A stretch of DNA of 64,000 bases from Roseovarius autotrophicus (GCF_018069895.1 NZ_JAGQDH010000003.1:186001-250000); one strand, 5' to 3'. Positions 9,983-18,743 are shown, numbered from the stretch's first letter. Program-made: numbers and translations. Notes: a model not told the origin generated them from the sequence alone.

Positions 9983-10960
9983 TCAATCGCTGGTCTCGAA
10001 TAGCGGCCGGGTCTTTTCCGGCGAGGGCGGCTCCGGGCCGGCAGAGCCCTCGTCTGCCTCTGCGACATGGCCCGCAAGCCGGAGCGCGCGCCAGCCCTCG
10101 CGCTGTCCAAGCCTGCCCTCGGCCGCGACAAGCCCGCCCGCGGCCACAAGCTCGGACCTGGCCAGGCAGTCGCGCGGCAGGCCGAGATGATCCCCCGGCC
10201 GAAGCGTCATGGCCTCGCGCAGGGGCAGGCTGATCCGGGCGATGACCGCATCGAGCACAACCGGTGCCGAGAGTGCCACCGAAGCGATGTCGCGCGTGGT
10301 GTCCGCGCGCCGCTGCGGCATGACCGCTCCGGATCGGGGCGGGATCGGGGCCGGCGCAGGCGGCAGAAGCAGGTCAAGACGCCCCGTGCGCTTGCCTGGG
10401 CCGAGGTCGATGGTCAGGCGGAAGAAGTCGAATTCGGAGGCGGGCAAAAGCAGGCCAAGCGCGCGCGCATCCTCGACCCGGTCGCCGAAGCGAAAGCCGC
10501 GGGGCGCGTGATGGGCGTGACCCGCTGCCATCTCGGTGTCGAATCCGGCGAGCAGGGCATCGACAAGCGGCGCCACCATCGCGGCATCGGTGCGGGTGGC
10601 GGGCCGTTCCCGCAGCGCCCCGGGCAGAACCTGGCCGATGGTCTGCACCTCGATCAGACCGGTCATCAGCGCGATGTCGAGCCGCAGCGCGCCGCGCGCC
10701 CCACGCGCCCCGTCGAGCAGCATGAACAATCCCTCAGACCCGAGAGCGTCGTCGAGTTCGCCGGTCTCGATCCGGCGCTGTTCGACGGTGGCCACGATCA
10801 GCGCAAGTCCGAACAGCGTGTCGGCGGCGCGCGCAAGCGACAGGCGCAGCGCCTTGACCGGAGACATCACGCGCGGGTCGCTGCCTTCACGCGCGGCGCG
10901 GGTCTTGCGCCGGAGAACCGATGCCTTGTCATGCGCTGTCATGTTCGGGGCCGTCCACAT
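9983..10960 (-). CDS. FliM/FliN-like protein with C-terminal SpoA domain
   Basis: 325 residues from ATG 10958-10960; an ATG 18 bases inside is an alternative. The C-terminal 100 residues (VALSAPVVLDAVIARISLPLREA, then LRPGDHLGLP) resemble the SpoA fold of flagellar C-ring proteins FliM and FliN and type III secretion Q-ring proteins. The middle part looks like a poorly conserved FliM-like CheY-phosphatase/FliG-contact region. The tail is Pro/Glu rich. It may be a divergent flagellar motor switch component, but it stands 27 kb from the flagellar block. I am confident of the SpoA resemblance, less so of the role. Confidence 0.65.
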   Translation of the reverse strand: MWTAPNMTAHDKASVLRRKTRAAREGSDPRVMSPVKALRLSLARAADTLFGLALIVATVEQRRIETGELDDALGSEGLFMLLDGARGARGALRLDIALMTGLIEVQTIGQVLPGALRERPATRTDAAMVAPLVDALLAGFDTEMAAGHAHHAPRGFRFGDRVEDARALGLLLPASEFDFFRLTIDLGPGKRTGRLDLLLPPAPAPIPPRSGAVMPQRRADTTRDIASVALSAPVVLDAVIARISLPLREAMTLRPGDHLGLPRDCLARSELVAAGGLVAAEGRLGQREGWRALRLAGHVAEADEGSAGPEPPSPEKTRPLFETSD

Positions 10961-11018
10961 TCTGTGCTGCTGTCCTGAACACTAGGCGCGACGCATTACC
11001 AATTCGTTTACGCGTATC

Positions 11019-13706
11019 TCACGCGGCGGCCATCCGTCCCGGGGCCAGCGGCAGTGTCACCCGGAATGCCGCCCCCTCCTGTCCCGGCAGATAGGAGATG
11101 TCGCCGCCAAGACGTTCCATGATCTCGCGGCAGATCGCGAGGCCAAGCCCGGCACCGCTGGCCTTGGTCTGGCCGATGCGCGAGAACTTTTCGAAGATCA
11201 CCGCGTGTTTGTCGGTGGGGATGCCGCTGCCATTGTCCACGAAATCCACAACAAGCTGTCCATCCGAGATGGTGGCGCGAATGGTGAGGACCGCCGGTTT
11301 TGCGTCGCAATACTTGCGGGCATTGCTGATGAGGTTGATGAATACCTGCGCGAGTCGGTCGAGGTCGGTGGTAAGTTCCACCTGTTCGGAGGCGCGTGTG
11401 CGCCGGATGCGAAAGCCGTTGCCATCCCCGCCCGCCGCGCGCACCGAGCGGTCGAGCAGCGCCTTGAGCGTGCCGGTCTGGATGTTGAGTTCTACCTGAC
11501 CGTTCTCGAGCACGCTGAGGTCGAGCAGATCGTCGAGCAGCCGTGTCAGGCGCACCGTTTCGTCATGGATGATCGCGGCATACTTGTTCTGCTCCTCCGG
11601 TGTCAGATCCTGCGTGTCGCGCAGGATCTCGGAAAATGCCCGGATCGAGGTCATGGGCGTGCGCAGTTCGTGGCTGATCTGGCTGAGAAAGCCGTCCTTC
11701 TGCACCGAGATCTGCGTCAGCGTCTCGTTGGCCTGCCGCAGTTGGCGCGCGGTGCGGGCAAGTTCCTGGCTTTTGGCCTCGAGCTGGCTGGAATACTCCA
11801 TGATCTGCGCGGTTTCGTCGGCCACCGCCATGAGATCTTCGACCGAGACCGCCGCGCCACCCACGATCTGACCGACCATCGCGTGCGCCGTGGCCGCACC
11901 CACCGATCCCGCCAGCGCGCGTTCCAGTTCCTGGAGGAAATCCGGGCTTGGCTCGGGCAGGTAGCCTGCCACCCCCTGCCTTTGTGCCGCGGCGGAAAAC
12001 AGGGTCTGCGCCTCGCGCGCACCCATGATGCGCTGCGCCATGATCAGCAGATCCTCGCTCTGCGCCATGCCGCCGGACCAGCCGCCCGGCGTGCCCGGAT
12101 TATCCAGGGAATTGACGAATTGCGCCCCTTGAAGCCGTTCGAGAGGGCGCGGAAAACTCAGGAGCGACCCGAGGATGAAAGCCGAGATATTGAGCAGCAT
12201 CGACCACATCAGCGCGTGAATCACCGGGTCCATGCCCTCGGCCCCGAAAAGAGCGCGCGGGCGCAGCCAGCTTTGCCCCCAAAGCCCGTGATCGAACACC
12301 GTTTGCGGCAGGATCGCCGAAGGGCCGAAGCTGGGCAGGAACAGGCAATAGAGCCAGACCGCCGCGCCCAGCACCAGCCCCGCAAGCGCGCCCGTGCGTG
12401 TCGCGCCGCGCCAGAACAGCCCGCCCATCAGCGCGGGCAGGAATTGCGCCACGCCGACAAAGGCGATGAGACCGATCGCCGCCAGCGCCGTGCCGCCGCC
12501 CGACAGCCGGAAATAAACATAGCCGAGGAACAGAACCCCCGCGATGCTGAGCCGCCGCGCCATCAGCGCCACGGTGCGCACATCGCCCGAGACCACCGCC
12601 GCCATGCCCGAATAATGCAGCCAGAGCGGCATCACCACATGGTTTGAGACCATCGTCGAGAGCGCGATGGCGGCCACGATCACCATCGAGGTGGCGCTGG
12701 AAAACCCGCCGAGGAACGACAGGATCGCCAGCCCGTCGCGCCCCTCCATCAGCGGCAAGGTCAGCACGAAAAGGTCCGGGTTGGCCCCGTTCGGCATCAT
12801 GTCGAGCCCCACCACCGCGATCGGCACCACGAAAAGGCTCATCAGCATCAGATAGGTGGGAAAGGCCCAGGCGGCGGTGCGCAGGTGTTCGTCCGCCTCG
12901 TTTTCGACCACGAGAACCTGAAACATGCGCGGCAGCGTCAGAAAGGCCATGGCCGACAGGAGCGTGAGGCCGACCCATCGGCTGCCGGAGACATCGAAGC
13001 GGGCAATGGGGGAGGTCTCGATCCGGTCGAGCGTCGGCCCGATCCCGCCCGACAGCCCCCAGACGACAAACACACCGACCGCCAGCAGGGCAAAGAGCTT
13101 GACCACCGCCTCGAGCGCGATGGCCATGACCACGCCGTGGTGGCGCTCGTTGGCATCGAGATTGCGCGTGCCGAACAGAATGGTGAAGAGGGCCAGCCCG
13201 ACCGCGACCCAGAGCGCGGTGGACTGCATGTCGGGAAGCGTCGTCGCCTCGGGGTCGGTCGCGGCGAAGGCGGCAAAGGAGAGCGTGACCGATTGCAGTT
13301 GCAGCGCGATATAGGGTGTGGTGGCCACGACCGCGAGAACCGTCACCAGCACAGCGAGCAGGTTCGACTTGCCGTAGCGCGAGGATATGAGGTCGGCGAT
13401 GGAGGTGATGCGCTGGCTGCGCCCGACCCGCACCAGCCGCCTCAGCGTCCACCACCAGCCGACCATGACGAGGGTGGGTCCAAGGTAGATCGTGACGAAT
13501 TCGAGACCCGAGCGCGCGGCGAAACCAACCGCGCCGTAAAACGTCCAGGCGGTGCAGTAGATCGACAGTGACAGCGTGTAGACGACCGAGGAGCGGAGCC
13601 AGCTTCCCCGTCCGAGTCGCGCCGCGCGATCCGCTGCGAAGGCCACGGCGAACAGCAGCACCACATAGAGAAGGCATACAAGGATCAGCAGGTTGAGAAC
13701 CGTCAT
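11019..13706 (-). CDS. Sodium:solute symporter-like sensor histidine kinase (CrbS/CbrA type)
   Basis: 895 residues. Residues 1 to about 500 form a many-spanning sodium/solute symporter (SSF) domain (SLSIYCTAWTFYGAVG, then ISSRYGKSN). About 550-625 looks like the STAC linker domain found in such kinases, followed by a coiled coil to about 670. The kinase core has the H-box SHELRTP with phospho-acceptor His679, N-box LISNARKY, DNGSGIP and GAGLGLAI. Characterised relatives control acetate (CrbS) or amino acid (CbrA) use; the ligand here is not known. Its start overlaps the stop of the upstream small gene (ATGA), in an operon with a receiver protein. Confidence 0.88.
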   Translation of the reverse strand: MTVLNLLILVCLLYVVLLFAVAFAADRAARLGRGSWLRSSVVYTLSLSIYCTAWTFYGAVGFAARSGLEFVTIYLGPTLVMVGWWWTLRRLVRVGRSQRITSIADLISSRYGKSNLLAVLVTVLAVVATTPYIALQLQSVTLSFAAFAATDPEATTLPDMQSTALWVAVGLALFTILFGTRNLDANERHHGVVMAIALEAVVKLFALLAVGVFVVWGLSGGIGPTLDRIETSPIARFDVSGSRWVGLTLLSAMAFLTLPRMFQVLVVENEADEHLRTAAWAFPTYLMLMSLFVVPIAVVGLDMMPNGANPDLFVLTLPLMEGRDGLAILSFLGGFSSATSMVIVAAIALSTMVSNHVVMPLWLHYSGMAAVVSGDVRTVALMARRLSIAGVLFLGYVYFRLSGGGTALAAIGLIAFVGVAQFLPALMGGLFWRGATRTGALAGLVLGAAVWLYCLFLPSFGPSAILPQTVFDHGLWGQSWLRPRALFGAEGMDPVIHALMWSMLLNISAFILGSLLSFPRPLERLQGAQFVNSLDNPGTPGGWSGGMAQSEDLLIMAQRIMGAREAQTLFSAAAQRQGVAGYLPEPSPDFLQELERALAGSVGAATAHAMVGQIVGGAAVSVEDLMAVADETAQIMEYSSQLEAKSQELARTARQLRQANETLTQISVQKDGFLSQISHELRTPMTSIRAFSEILRDTQDLTPEEQNKYAAIIHDETVRLTRLLDDLLDLSVLENGQVELNIQTGTLKALLDRSVRAAGGDGNGFRIRRTRASEQVELTTDLDRLAQVFINLISNARKYCDAKPAVLTIRATISDGQLVVDFVDNGSGIPTDKHAVIFEKFSRIGQTKASGAGLGLAICREIMERLGGDISYLPGQEGAAFRVTLPLAPGRMAAA

Positions 13707-13990
13707 TCTTCGGCTGCTCCGTCGTCCCTGGCGATCCAGTCCTCGCGATCGCTCTCGTCAAGGCGCAGGTGGCGCGAGACGATTGCGGAGGCGAGGATCA
13801 GCACCATCCAGAGCCCGAAGATGTAGATCAGGGCCTGCACGGTGCCGCCCGACACAGGGGAGCCTTTCCACAGCAGGGGCAGACAGATCAGCACCCCGCC
13901 GATGAGCGGCAGCACCCGTGCGGCATCCGCCAGGCGGCGGCGGCGATAGCTGCGCCGGGCGAGAAAAAGCGGGGTGCGTTCGGGACTCAT
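13703..13990 (-). CDS. Small membrane protein between receiver and SSF kinase
   Basis: 95 residues with a basic N-terminus (RRSYRRRRLADAARV), two hydrophobic segments at about 26-42 and 51-70, and an acidic tail. The topology resembles small DUF485-like or DUF4212-like subunits that accompany SSF transporters, but I cannot assign the family from sequence alone. It overlaps both neighbours by four bases (ATGA), so all three genes are translationally coupled. This supports a role as an accessory subunit of the SSF-kinase, which is inference. Confidence 0.7.
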   Translation of the reverse strand: MSPERTPLFLARRSYRRRRLADAARVLPLIGGVLICLPLLWKGSPVSGGTVQALIYIFGLWMVLILASAIVSRHLRLDESDREDWIARDDGAAEE

Positions 13991-14355
13991 GCCTCGACAA
14001 GCGCGCGCACGGCGGCAAGCACATCCGCGTTGGAAAAGGGCTTGGTCATGTAGCGGTTGGCGCCGGCGCGCTCGGCCATCTCGCGGTCACGGGTCTGACC
14101 GCGCGCGGTCAGCATCAGCACGGGTGTTTCGGCGAAATCCGCATCCTCGCGGATTTCGCCGAGGATGTCATAGCCGCTCTTGCCCGGCAGCATCACGTCG
14201 AGAATGATCAGGTCGGGCGCGCGGCGGCGGACGGCCTCCATGGCGTCATGGCCGTTGGCATGGGTTTTGACCTCCCAGCCGTCGCGAGACAGGATGAAGC
14301 TGATCGCCTCGATGATATTGGGCTCGTCCTCGATCAACAGAACCTTCTTGCCCAT
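13987..14355 (-). CDS. Stand-alone response-regulator receiver
   Basis: 122 residues from ATG 14353-14355 with GGGGAGG upstream. It is a complete CheY-like receiver domain: acidic pocket ED at 9-11, phospho-acceptor Asp53 (LIILDVMLPG), Thr83 (MLTARG) and Lys105 (YMTKPF). No DNA-binding or other output domain follows, unlike the LuxR-type partner CrbR of CrbS. It is first in the operon with the small membrane protein and the SSF kinase, which makes it the likely phosphorylation target. Confidence 0.88.
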   Translation of the reverse strand: MGKKVLLIEDEPNIIEAISFILSRDGWEVKTHANGHDAMEAVRRRAPDLIILDVMLPGKSGYDILGEIREDADFAETPVLMLTARGQTRDREMAERAGANRYMTKPFSNADVLAAVRALVEA

Positions 14356-14426
14356 ACACCGGCCTCCCCTCTTTGGCAGGCGCGCCGCGCGCCTGCGTTC
14401 ACTATTCTCCGATCCCGCCCGTCCTG

Positions 14427-15731
14427 TCAAAATCCCTCTGACAGGATGGACGGCTCTCGTCGCGCTTCGCAATTCCCAAGCGGGCAGATCCGGCAGCTGA
14501 CCCCGAGCGCCCGCACCGCCCCCGCCGCCTCGCCCGGATCGGGGCGCAAGAGCATATGTGCCTGCATCGGCGCGGGGCGGTCAAAATCGCCCGGTCCCGA
14601 GGGCGCCGCGACCGCAAGCGCCTGCACCGTCTCGGCCCCGCGCCCGGCCTGCCGCACCCGCGTGCGCAGCGGCGCCATCGGCTGCGCCATGGCCTGATAG
14701 AGCGGCCAGAGCGCGCAGGCCCCGGTCAGCCGTGGAATGGCAAAACCGTTGATCGGCTTTCGGAAAATCAGCGTGCCAGAGGCATCGCAGATCACCAGCC
14801 CGACCGGGCCCACCATGTCTTCGGGCAGCGCGGCGAGGCGGCGGAAGATGCGCGCCAATCCCGCGCCGGTCGCCTCGGCCAGCCGGTCGGGTTCCGGCCC
14901 GAGCCGGTCGATCTGAGCCTGAAACCTGCGAAGGGGCAGGGTGCGTGCATCGTCGAGATAACGGGAAAGAACGGTTTCGAGCAGCGCCTGAGCCGGGGCC
15001 GAAAGGCCATTCTGCGCCTTCGCCGCGACCAGCCGCGCGATATCCTCGGGCTGCGCGCCCTCGACCTCAAGCTCGGAAAAGTGATAGCCGCGTGCTGCCA
15101 GCACCGCGTGCATCTCGTCTTGCGGCGAGGTGAGGTCTGCATCGCGATCGGGGGCTGCCTCGAGATAGCGCACCAGCGCCTGTGCGCCCTCGGTCAGGCG
15201 CGCGGCATCTTCGTTCATGTTGCGGTGAAATCGTGCCTGCCATTCGGGTTCGAGCGCCTCGGTCTCGATCAGGATCGACGAGGTGGCACGGATCGCCGTG
15301 ACCGCCGAGATCACCTCGTGCAGCGAATCCGCCAGGAATGGATCATGCGCCAGCCGGTCGGTCAGGGTGTCTATGGTGCGCTCCAGCGTTTCGGTGCGCC
15401 GGTGCAGATCGACCACAAGCCCTGCCCAGCCGGGAAAGCGCCCGGCGAACTCCTCGATCCGGTCGCGCTCGGCCTCGTTTGATTCGCCCGCGGCCTCGCG
15501 CAGCGCGCTCACCACCGCCGCCTCTGCCCCCTCGATCAGGCGCGACGGCTCGACCTCCAGCGCCTCGGCCAGCTTCAGCAGGGTCTTGCCGCCGATCCGG
15601 CGGCGATTGTGCTCGATCAGGTTGAGATAGGAAGGCGAGATCCCCGCTTGCCGCGCGAGATCGCTCTGGCGTATGCCGCTGAGCACGCGCCGTTCGCGGA
15701 TCCGGGTGCCGATCATGAGCCGTTCGGGCAT
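14427..15731 (-). CDS. ScfR-family short-chain acyl-CoA regulator (XRE HTH + DUF2083)
   Basis: 434 residues. The N-terminal 60 residues are an XRE helix-turn-helix (RERRVLSGIRQSDLARQAG, ISPSYLNLIEHNRR). A long helical middle leads to the C-terminal DUF2083 region ending CRICPLGNCEARREPSI, the cysteine signature of the ScfR family. Characterised members (RamB, MccR, PccR) sense acyl-CoAs and regulate acetate or propionate genes. The exact ligand and targets here are unknown; ccr and ecm in the same neighbourhood are natural candidates. It lies 71 bases upstream of the receiver operon on the same strand and is divergent from the acyltransferase gene. Confidence 0.88.
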   Translation of the reverse strand: MPERLMIGTRIRERRVLSGIRQSDLARQAGISPSYLNLIEHNRRRIGGKTLLKLAEALEVEPSRLIEGAEAAVVSALREAAGESNEAERDRIEEFAGRFPGWAGLVVDLHRRTETLERTIDTLTDRLAHDPFLADSLHEVISAVTAIRATSSILIETEALEPEWQARFHRNMNEDAARLTEGAQALVRYLEAAPDRDADLTSPQDEMHAVLAARGYHFSELEVEGAQPEDIARLVAAKAQNGLSAPAQALLETVLSRYLDDARTLPLRRFQAQIDRLGPEPDRLAEATGAGLARIFRRLAALPEDMVGPVGLVICDASGTLIFRKPINGFAIPRLTGACALWPLYQAMAQPMAPLRTRVRQAGRGAETVQALAVAAPSGPGDFDRPAPMQAHMLLRPDPGEAAGAVRALGVSCRICPLGNCEARREPSILSEGF

Positions 15732-15773
15732 CAGGAGTCTCGCTTGTCAGGGTGCGCGTGAGGGTGCCAATTT

Positions 15774-15817
15774 TTTTACAGCATGGCCGCGCCACTTGTC
15801 TATTCTTTTACATCATG
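15774..15817. promoter_or_regulatory. Direct repeat TTTTACANCATG, candidate operator
   Basis: TTTTACAGCATG at 15774-15785 and TTTTACATCATG at 15806-15817 are direct repeats offset by 32 bases, about three helical turns. They lie in the intergenic region between the divergent ScfR regulator and PlsB-like acyltransferase genes. They could be regulator-binding sites, for example for ScfR autoregulation. They do not resemble the TTTGCAAA-type sites I associate with some ScfR proteins. Confidence 0.35.
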
Positions 15818-15921
15818 TCGCTCCGCCGACGGTGACGGTTCATGGCCGGGGGGGGCTGCCGCCCTTCTGGCGGTGCGAATCGGCATTTACCACGCGCAGG
15901 TTCCCTGCTTGACTGCGCGCC

Positions 15922-17298
15922 ATGGGACGTGTTGTCGAAATGCCCCTCTGGGCGCTGGTCGTGCTGGTGGGGTTTGCGGGCGTCACCTTTGCCTCGCATT
16001 TCCTGTTCCCCTCGGTGCGGTGGTTCTTTCGCCGCAGGCTGGAGCGGGCGGTGGCACGGCTCAACGAGCGGCTCGAACGCCCGATCCAGCCGTTCAAGCT
16101 GGCGCGTCGCTATGACATGATCCAGCGGCTGATCTATGATCCGTCGGTGCTGCGCGCGGTGACCGAGCACGCCCGCGCCGAGGGCATACCCGAGAACGTG
16201 GCTTTCGAGCGTGCCCGCCGCTATGCGCGCGAGATTGTCCCGAGTTTCAGCGCGAACCTCTATTTCGGTTTTGCCATTCGTGTGGCGAAGGTGTTGAGCC
16301 AATCGCTCTACCGGGTCCGGCTGGGGCATTTCGACGAGACGGCGTTTCGCAGGATCGATCCCGAGGCGACGATTGTGTTCGTCATGAATCACCGCTCCAA
16401 CATGGATTATGTGCTGGTGACCTGGCTGGCCGCCGAACGCTCGGCGCTGTCTTATGCGGTGGGCGAATGGGCGCGGGTCTGGCCGCTCAGCCGGATGATC
16501 CGGGCGATGGGGGCCTATTTCATCCGCCGCCGCTCTCGCGGGGAGCTTTATCGGCGGGTGCTGGCGCGGTATGTCGGCATGGCGACCGACGGTGGTGTGA
16601 CGCAGGCGATGTTTCCCGAGGGGGGGCTGAGCCTCGATGGCGGCTTGCAGCCGCTCAAGCTGGGGCTGCTCAAGTATATTGTCGAGGAGCGCAGCCCCGA
16701 CGGGCGTGATGTGGTCTTTGTGCCGGTCGCGCTGAATTATGACAGGGTGTTCGAGGACCGGCTTCTGGTCGCGGCGGGGGAATCGGGCGGGCGGCGCTTT
16801 CCGGCGCGGATATCGGTGATCGCGGGGTTCGTGCTGGGGCAGGTCTGGCTGCTGCTGCGGGGACGCTATCATCGCCATGGCTATGCGGCGGTGAGTTTTG
16901 GCGCGCCACTCTCGCTGCGGGAGTTTCAGCGCAGCGAACCGATGAGCGAGGTCCGCGGGCTGGCGCGCGCGCTTATGGCGCGGATCGGGGCGGTGGTGCC
17001 GGTGCTGCCGGTGCCGCTGGTGGCGCGGGCGTTGACGGAGGCGGGTGGTGCGCTTGACCGCGAGACGCTGGAGGCACGCGTTGGCGCGATGATCGCGGTG
17101 CTGCCCCACGCCCATATCCACCTGCCACGCGACGATCTGGGCTATGCGGCGCGGTTCGGGCTACAGGTCTTGCGCAAGCGTGGCCTTGTGGAGGAGCACG
17201 ACCGGCAAATGCGCATCGTCGTGGGGCAGGAGGCCATGGTGGCCTATTACGCCAGGTCCATCGCCCACCTTTTTGCGGCCGCAGCAAAGAATCGCTGA
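15922..17298 (+). CDS. Glycerol-3-phosphate acyltransferase-like protein (PlsB-type)
   Basis: 458 residues. One N-terminal membrane segment (LWALVVLVGFAGVTFASHFL) is followed by an acyltransferase domain: the HX4D motif is NHRSNMD, then GAYFIRRRS, then FPEGG. This order and length fit the PlsB-like family (shorter than E. coli PlsB at about 800 residues) that acylates glycerol-3-phosphate or a lyso-lipid at the membrane. The precise acyl acceptor is uncertain. It is divergent from the ScfR regulator and 136 bases upstream of ccr, probably in a separate transcript. Confidence 0.82.
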   Translation: MGRVVEMPLWALVVLVGFAGVTFASHFLFPSVRWFFRRRLERAVARLNERLERPIQPFKLARRYDMIQRLIYDPSVLRAVTEHARAEGIPENVAFERARRYAREIVPSFSANLYFGFAIRVAKVLSQSLYRVRLGHFDETAFRRIDPEATIVFVMNHRSNMDYVLVTWLAAERSALSYAVGEWARVWPLSRMIRAMGAYFIRRRSRGELYRRVLARYVGMATDGGVTQAMFPEGGLSLDGGLQPLKLGLLKYIVEERSPDGRDVVFVPVALNYDRVFEDRLLVAAGESGGRRFPARISVIAGFVLGQVWLLLRGRYHRHGYAAVSFGAPLSLREFQRSEPMSEVRGLARALMARIGAVVPVLPVPLVARALTEAGGALDRETLEARVGAMIAVLPHAHIHLPRDDLGYAARFGLQVLRKRGLVEEHDRQMRIVVGQEAMVAYYARSIAHLFAAAAKNR

Positions 17299-17350
17299 TT
17301 TATTCTGCGGTTGCGGGGTCATAAAATTACAAAAATACCCGGCATACCTG

Positions 17351-17379
17351 TTGCATTATTACTCATCCACCAGTATTCC
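17351..17379 (+). promoter_or_regulatory. Possible sigma-70 promoter of ccr
   Basis: TTGCAT at 17351-17356 is followed after 17 bases by TATTCC at 17374-17379. Transcription would begin near 17386, placing the palindrome at 17403-17417 in the first 30 bases of the transcript. This is a sequence match only. Confidence 0.3.
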
Positions 17380-17402
17380 CATGATCAGAGCGCCGCGATT
17401 CT

Positions 17403-17417
17403 GCATTGCGGCAATGC
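17403..17417. promoter_or_regulatory. Palindrome upstream of ccr, candidate operator
   Basis: GCATTGC (17403-17409), one G, GCAATGC (17411-17417) is a perfect 7+1+7 inverted repeat. It ends four bases before the ccr ribosome site (AGGAG at 17422-17426). Position and symmetry suit a dimeric repressor that blocks transcription or initiation; the regulator is unknown. Confidence 0.45.
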
Positions 17418-17433
17418 GAACAGGAGACGGAGC

Positions 17434-18723
17434 ATGGCCTTGGACACCAATACCGGCATCGCGCCATATGACGCGCCCGAAAAAGATCTTTATGAAATCG
17501 GCGAAATGCCCCCGCTCGGCCATGTGCCCAGGCAGATGTATGCCTGGGCGATCCGGCGCGAGCGCCACGGCGAGCCGGAAGTGTCGTTTCAGAAAGAGGT
17601 GGTCGATACCTGGGACATCGACAGCCATGAGGTTCTGGTTCTCGTGATGGCGGCCGGGGTCAACTATAATGGGGTCTGGGCGGGTCTGGGCCAGCCGATC
17701 AGCCCGTTTGACGTGCATGGGCAGGACTATCACATCGCCGGGTCGGATGCGGCGGGGATCGTGTGGAAGGTGGGCGACAAGGTCAAACGCTGGAAGGTGG
17801 GCGACGAGGTTGTGATCCATTGCAATCAGGATGATGGCGACGACGAGGAGTGCAACGGCGGCGATCCCATGTTCTCGCCCACGCAGCGGATCTGGGGCTA
17901 TGAGACCGGCGACGGGTCATTCGCGCAGTTCACCCGCGTGCAGGCGCAGCAGCTCATGCCGCGGCCCAGGCATCTGACCTGGGAGGAAAGTGCCTGCTAT
18001 ACGCTGACGCTGGCCACCGCCTATCGCATGCTGTTCGGCCATGCGCCGCATGATCTCAAGCCCGGTCAGAATGTGCTGGTCTGGGGCGCGTCGGGCGGTC
18101 TTGGCTCTTATGCGATCCAGTTGGCGAATACGGCGGGGGCCAATGCGATTGGTGTCATCTCGGACGAGAGCAAGCGGCAATTCGTGATGGATCAGGGCGC
18201 CAAGGGCGTGATCAACCGCAAGGACTTCAACTGTTGGGGTCAACTGCCCAAGGTGAACACGCCCGAGTATAACGAGTGGCTGAAAGAGGCGCGCAAGTTC
18301 GGCAAGGCGATCTGGGACATCACCGGCAAGGGTGTGAATGTCGATATGGTGTTCGAGCATCCCGGCGAGGCGACATTTCCGGTGTCGTCGCTGGTGTGCA
18401 AGAAGGGCGGCATGGTGGTGATCTGTGCGGGCACCTCCGGGTTCAACTGCACCTTTGACGTGCGCTATATGTGGATGCATCAGAAGCGGTTGCAGGGCAG
18501 CCATTTCGCGCATCTCAAGCAGGCGGCGGCGGCCAACAAGCTGATGGTCGAGCGGCGGCTTGATCCCTGCATGTCCGAGGTTTTTTCCTGGGAAGATATC
18601 CCGCAGGCGCATACCAAGATGCTGCGCAACGAGCACAAGCCGGGAAATATGGCGGTGCTGGTGCAGGCGCCGCGCACCGGGCTGCGCACGGTCGAGGATG
18701 TGATCGAAGCCGGGCGGGGCTGA
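17434..18723 (+). CDS. ccr: Crotonyl-CoA carboxylase/reductase
   Basis: 429 residues from ATG 17434, with AGGAG seven bases ahead. It is a medium-chain dehydrogenase/reductase of the Ccr family, N-terminally extended relative to quinone reductases (TGIAPYDAPEKDLYEIGEMP). NADPH-binding motif: VWGASGGLGSYAIQLA. AGVNYNGVWAGLGQP and HCNQDDGDDEECNGGDP are typical Ccr blocks. It reductively carboxylates crotonyl-CoA to (2S)-ethylmalonyl-CoA using NADPH and CO2, the signature step of the ethylmalonyl-CoA pathway. The length matches characterised Ccr. It is monocistronic, with its own terminator. Confidence 0.96.
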   Translation: MALDTNTGIAPYDAPEKDLYEIGEMPPLGHVPRQMYAWAIRRERHGEPEVSFQKEVVDTWDIDSHEVLVLVMAAGVNYNGVWAGLGQPISPFDVHGQDYHIAGSDAAGIVWKVGDKVKRWKVGDEVVIHCNQDDGDDEECNGGDPMFSPTQRIWGYETGDGSFAQFTRVQAQQLMPRPRHLTWEESACYTLTLATAYRMLFGHAPHDLKPGQNVLVWGASGGLGSYAIQLANTAGANAIGVISDESKRQFVMDQGAKGVINRKDFNCWGQLPKVNTPEYNEWLKEARKFGKAIWDITGKGVNVDMVFEHPGEATFPVSSLVCKKGGMVVICAGTSGFNCTFDVRYMWMHQKRLQGSHFAHLKQAAAANKLMVERRLDPCMSEVFSWEDIPQAHTKMLRNEHKPGNMAVLVQAPRTGLRTVEDVIEAGRG

Positions 18724-18743
18724 GCATCCCCGCCGGACAAGGC

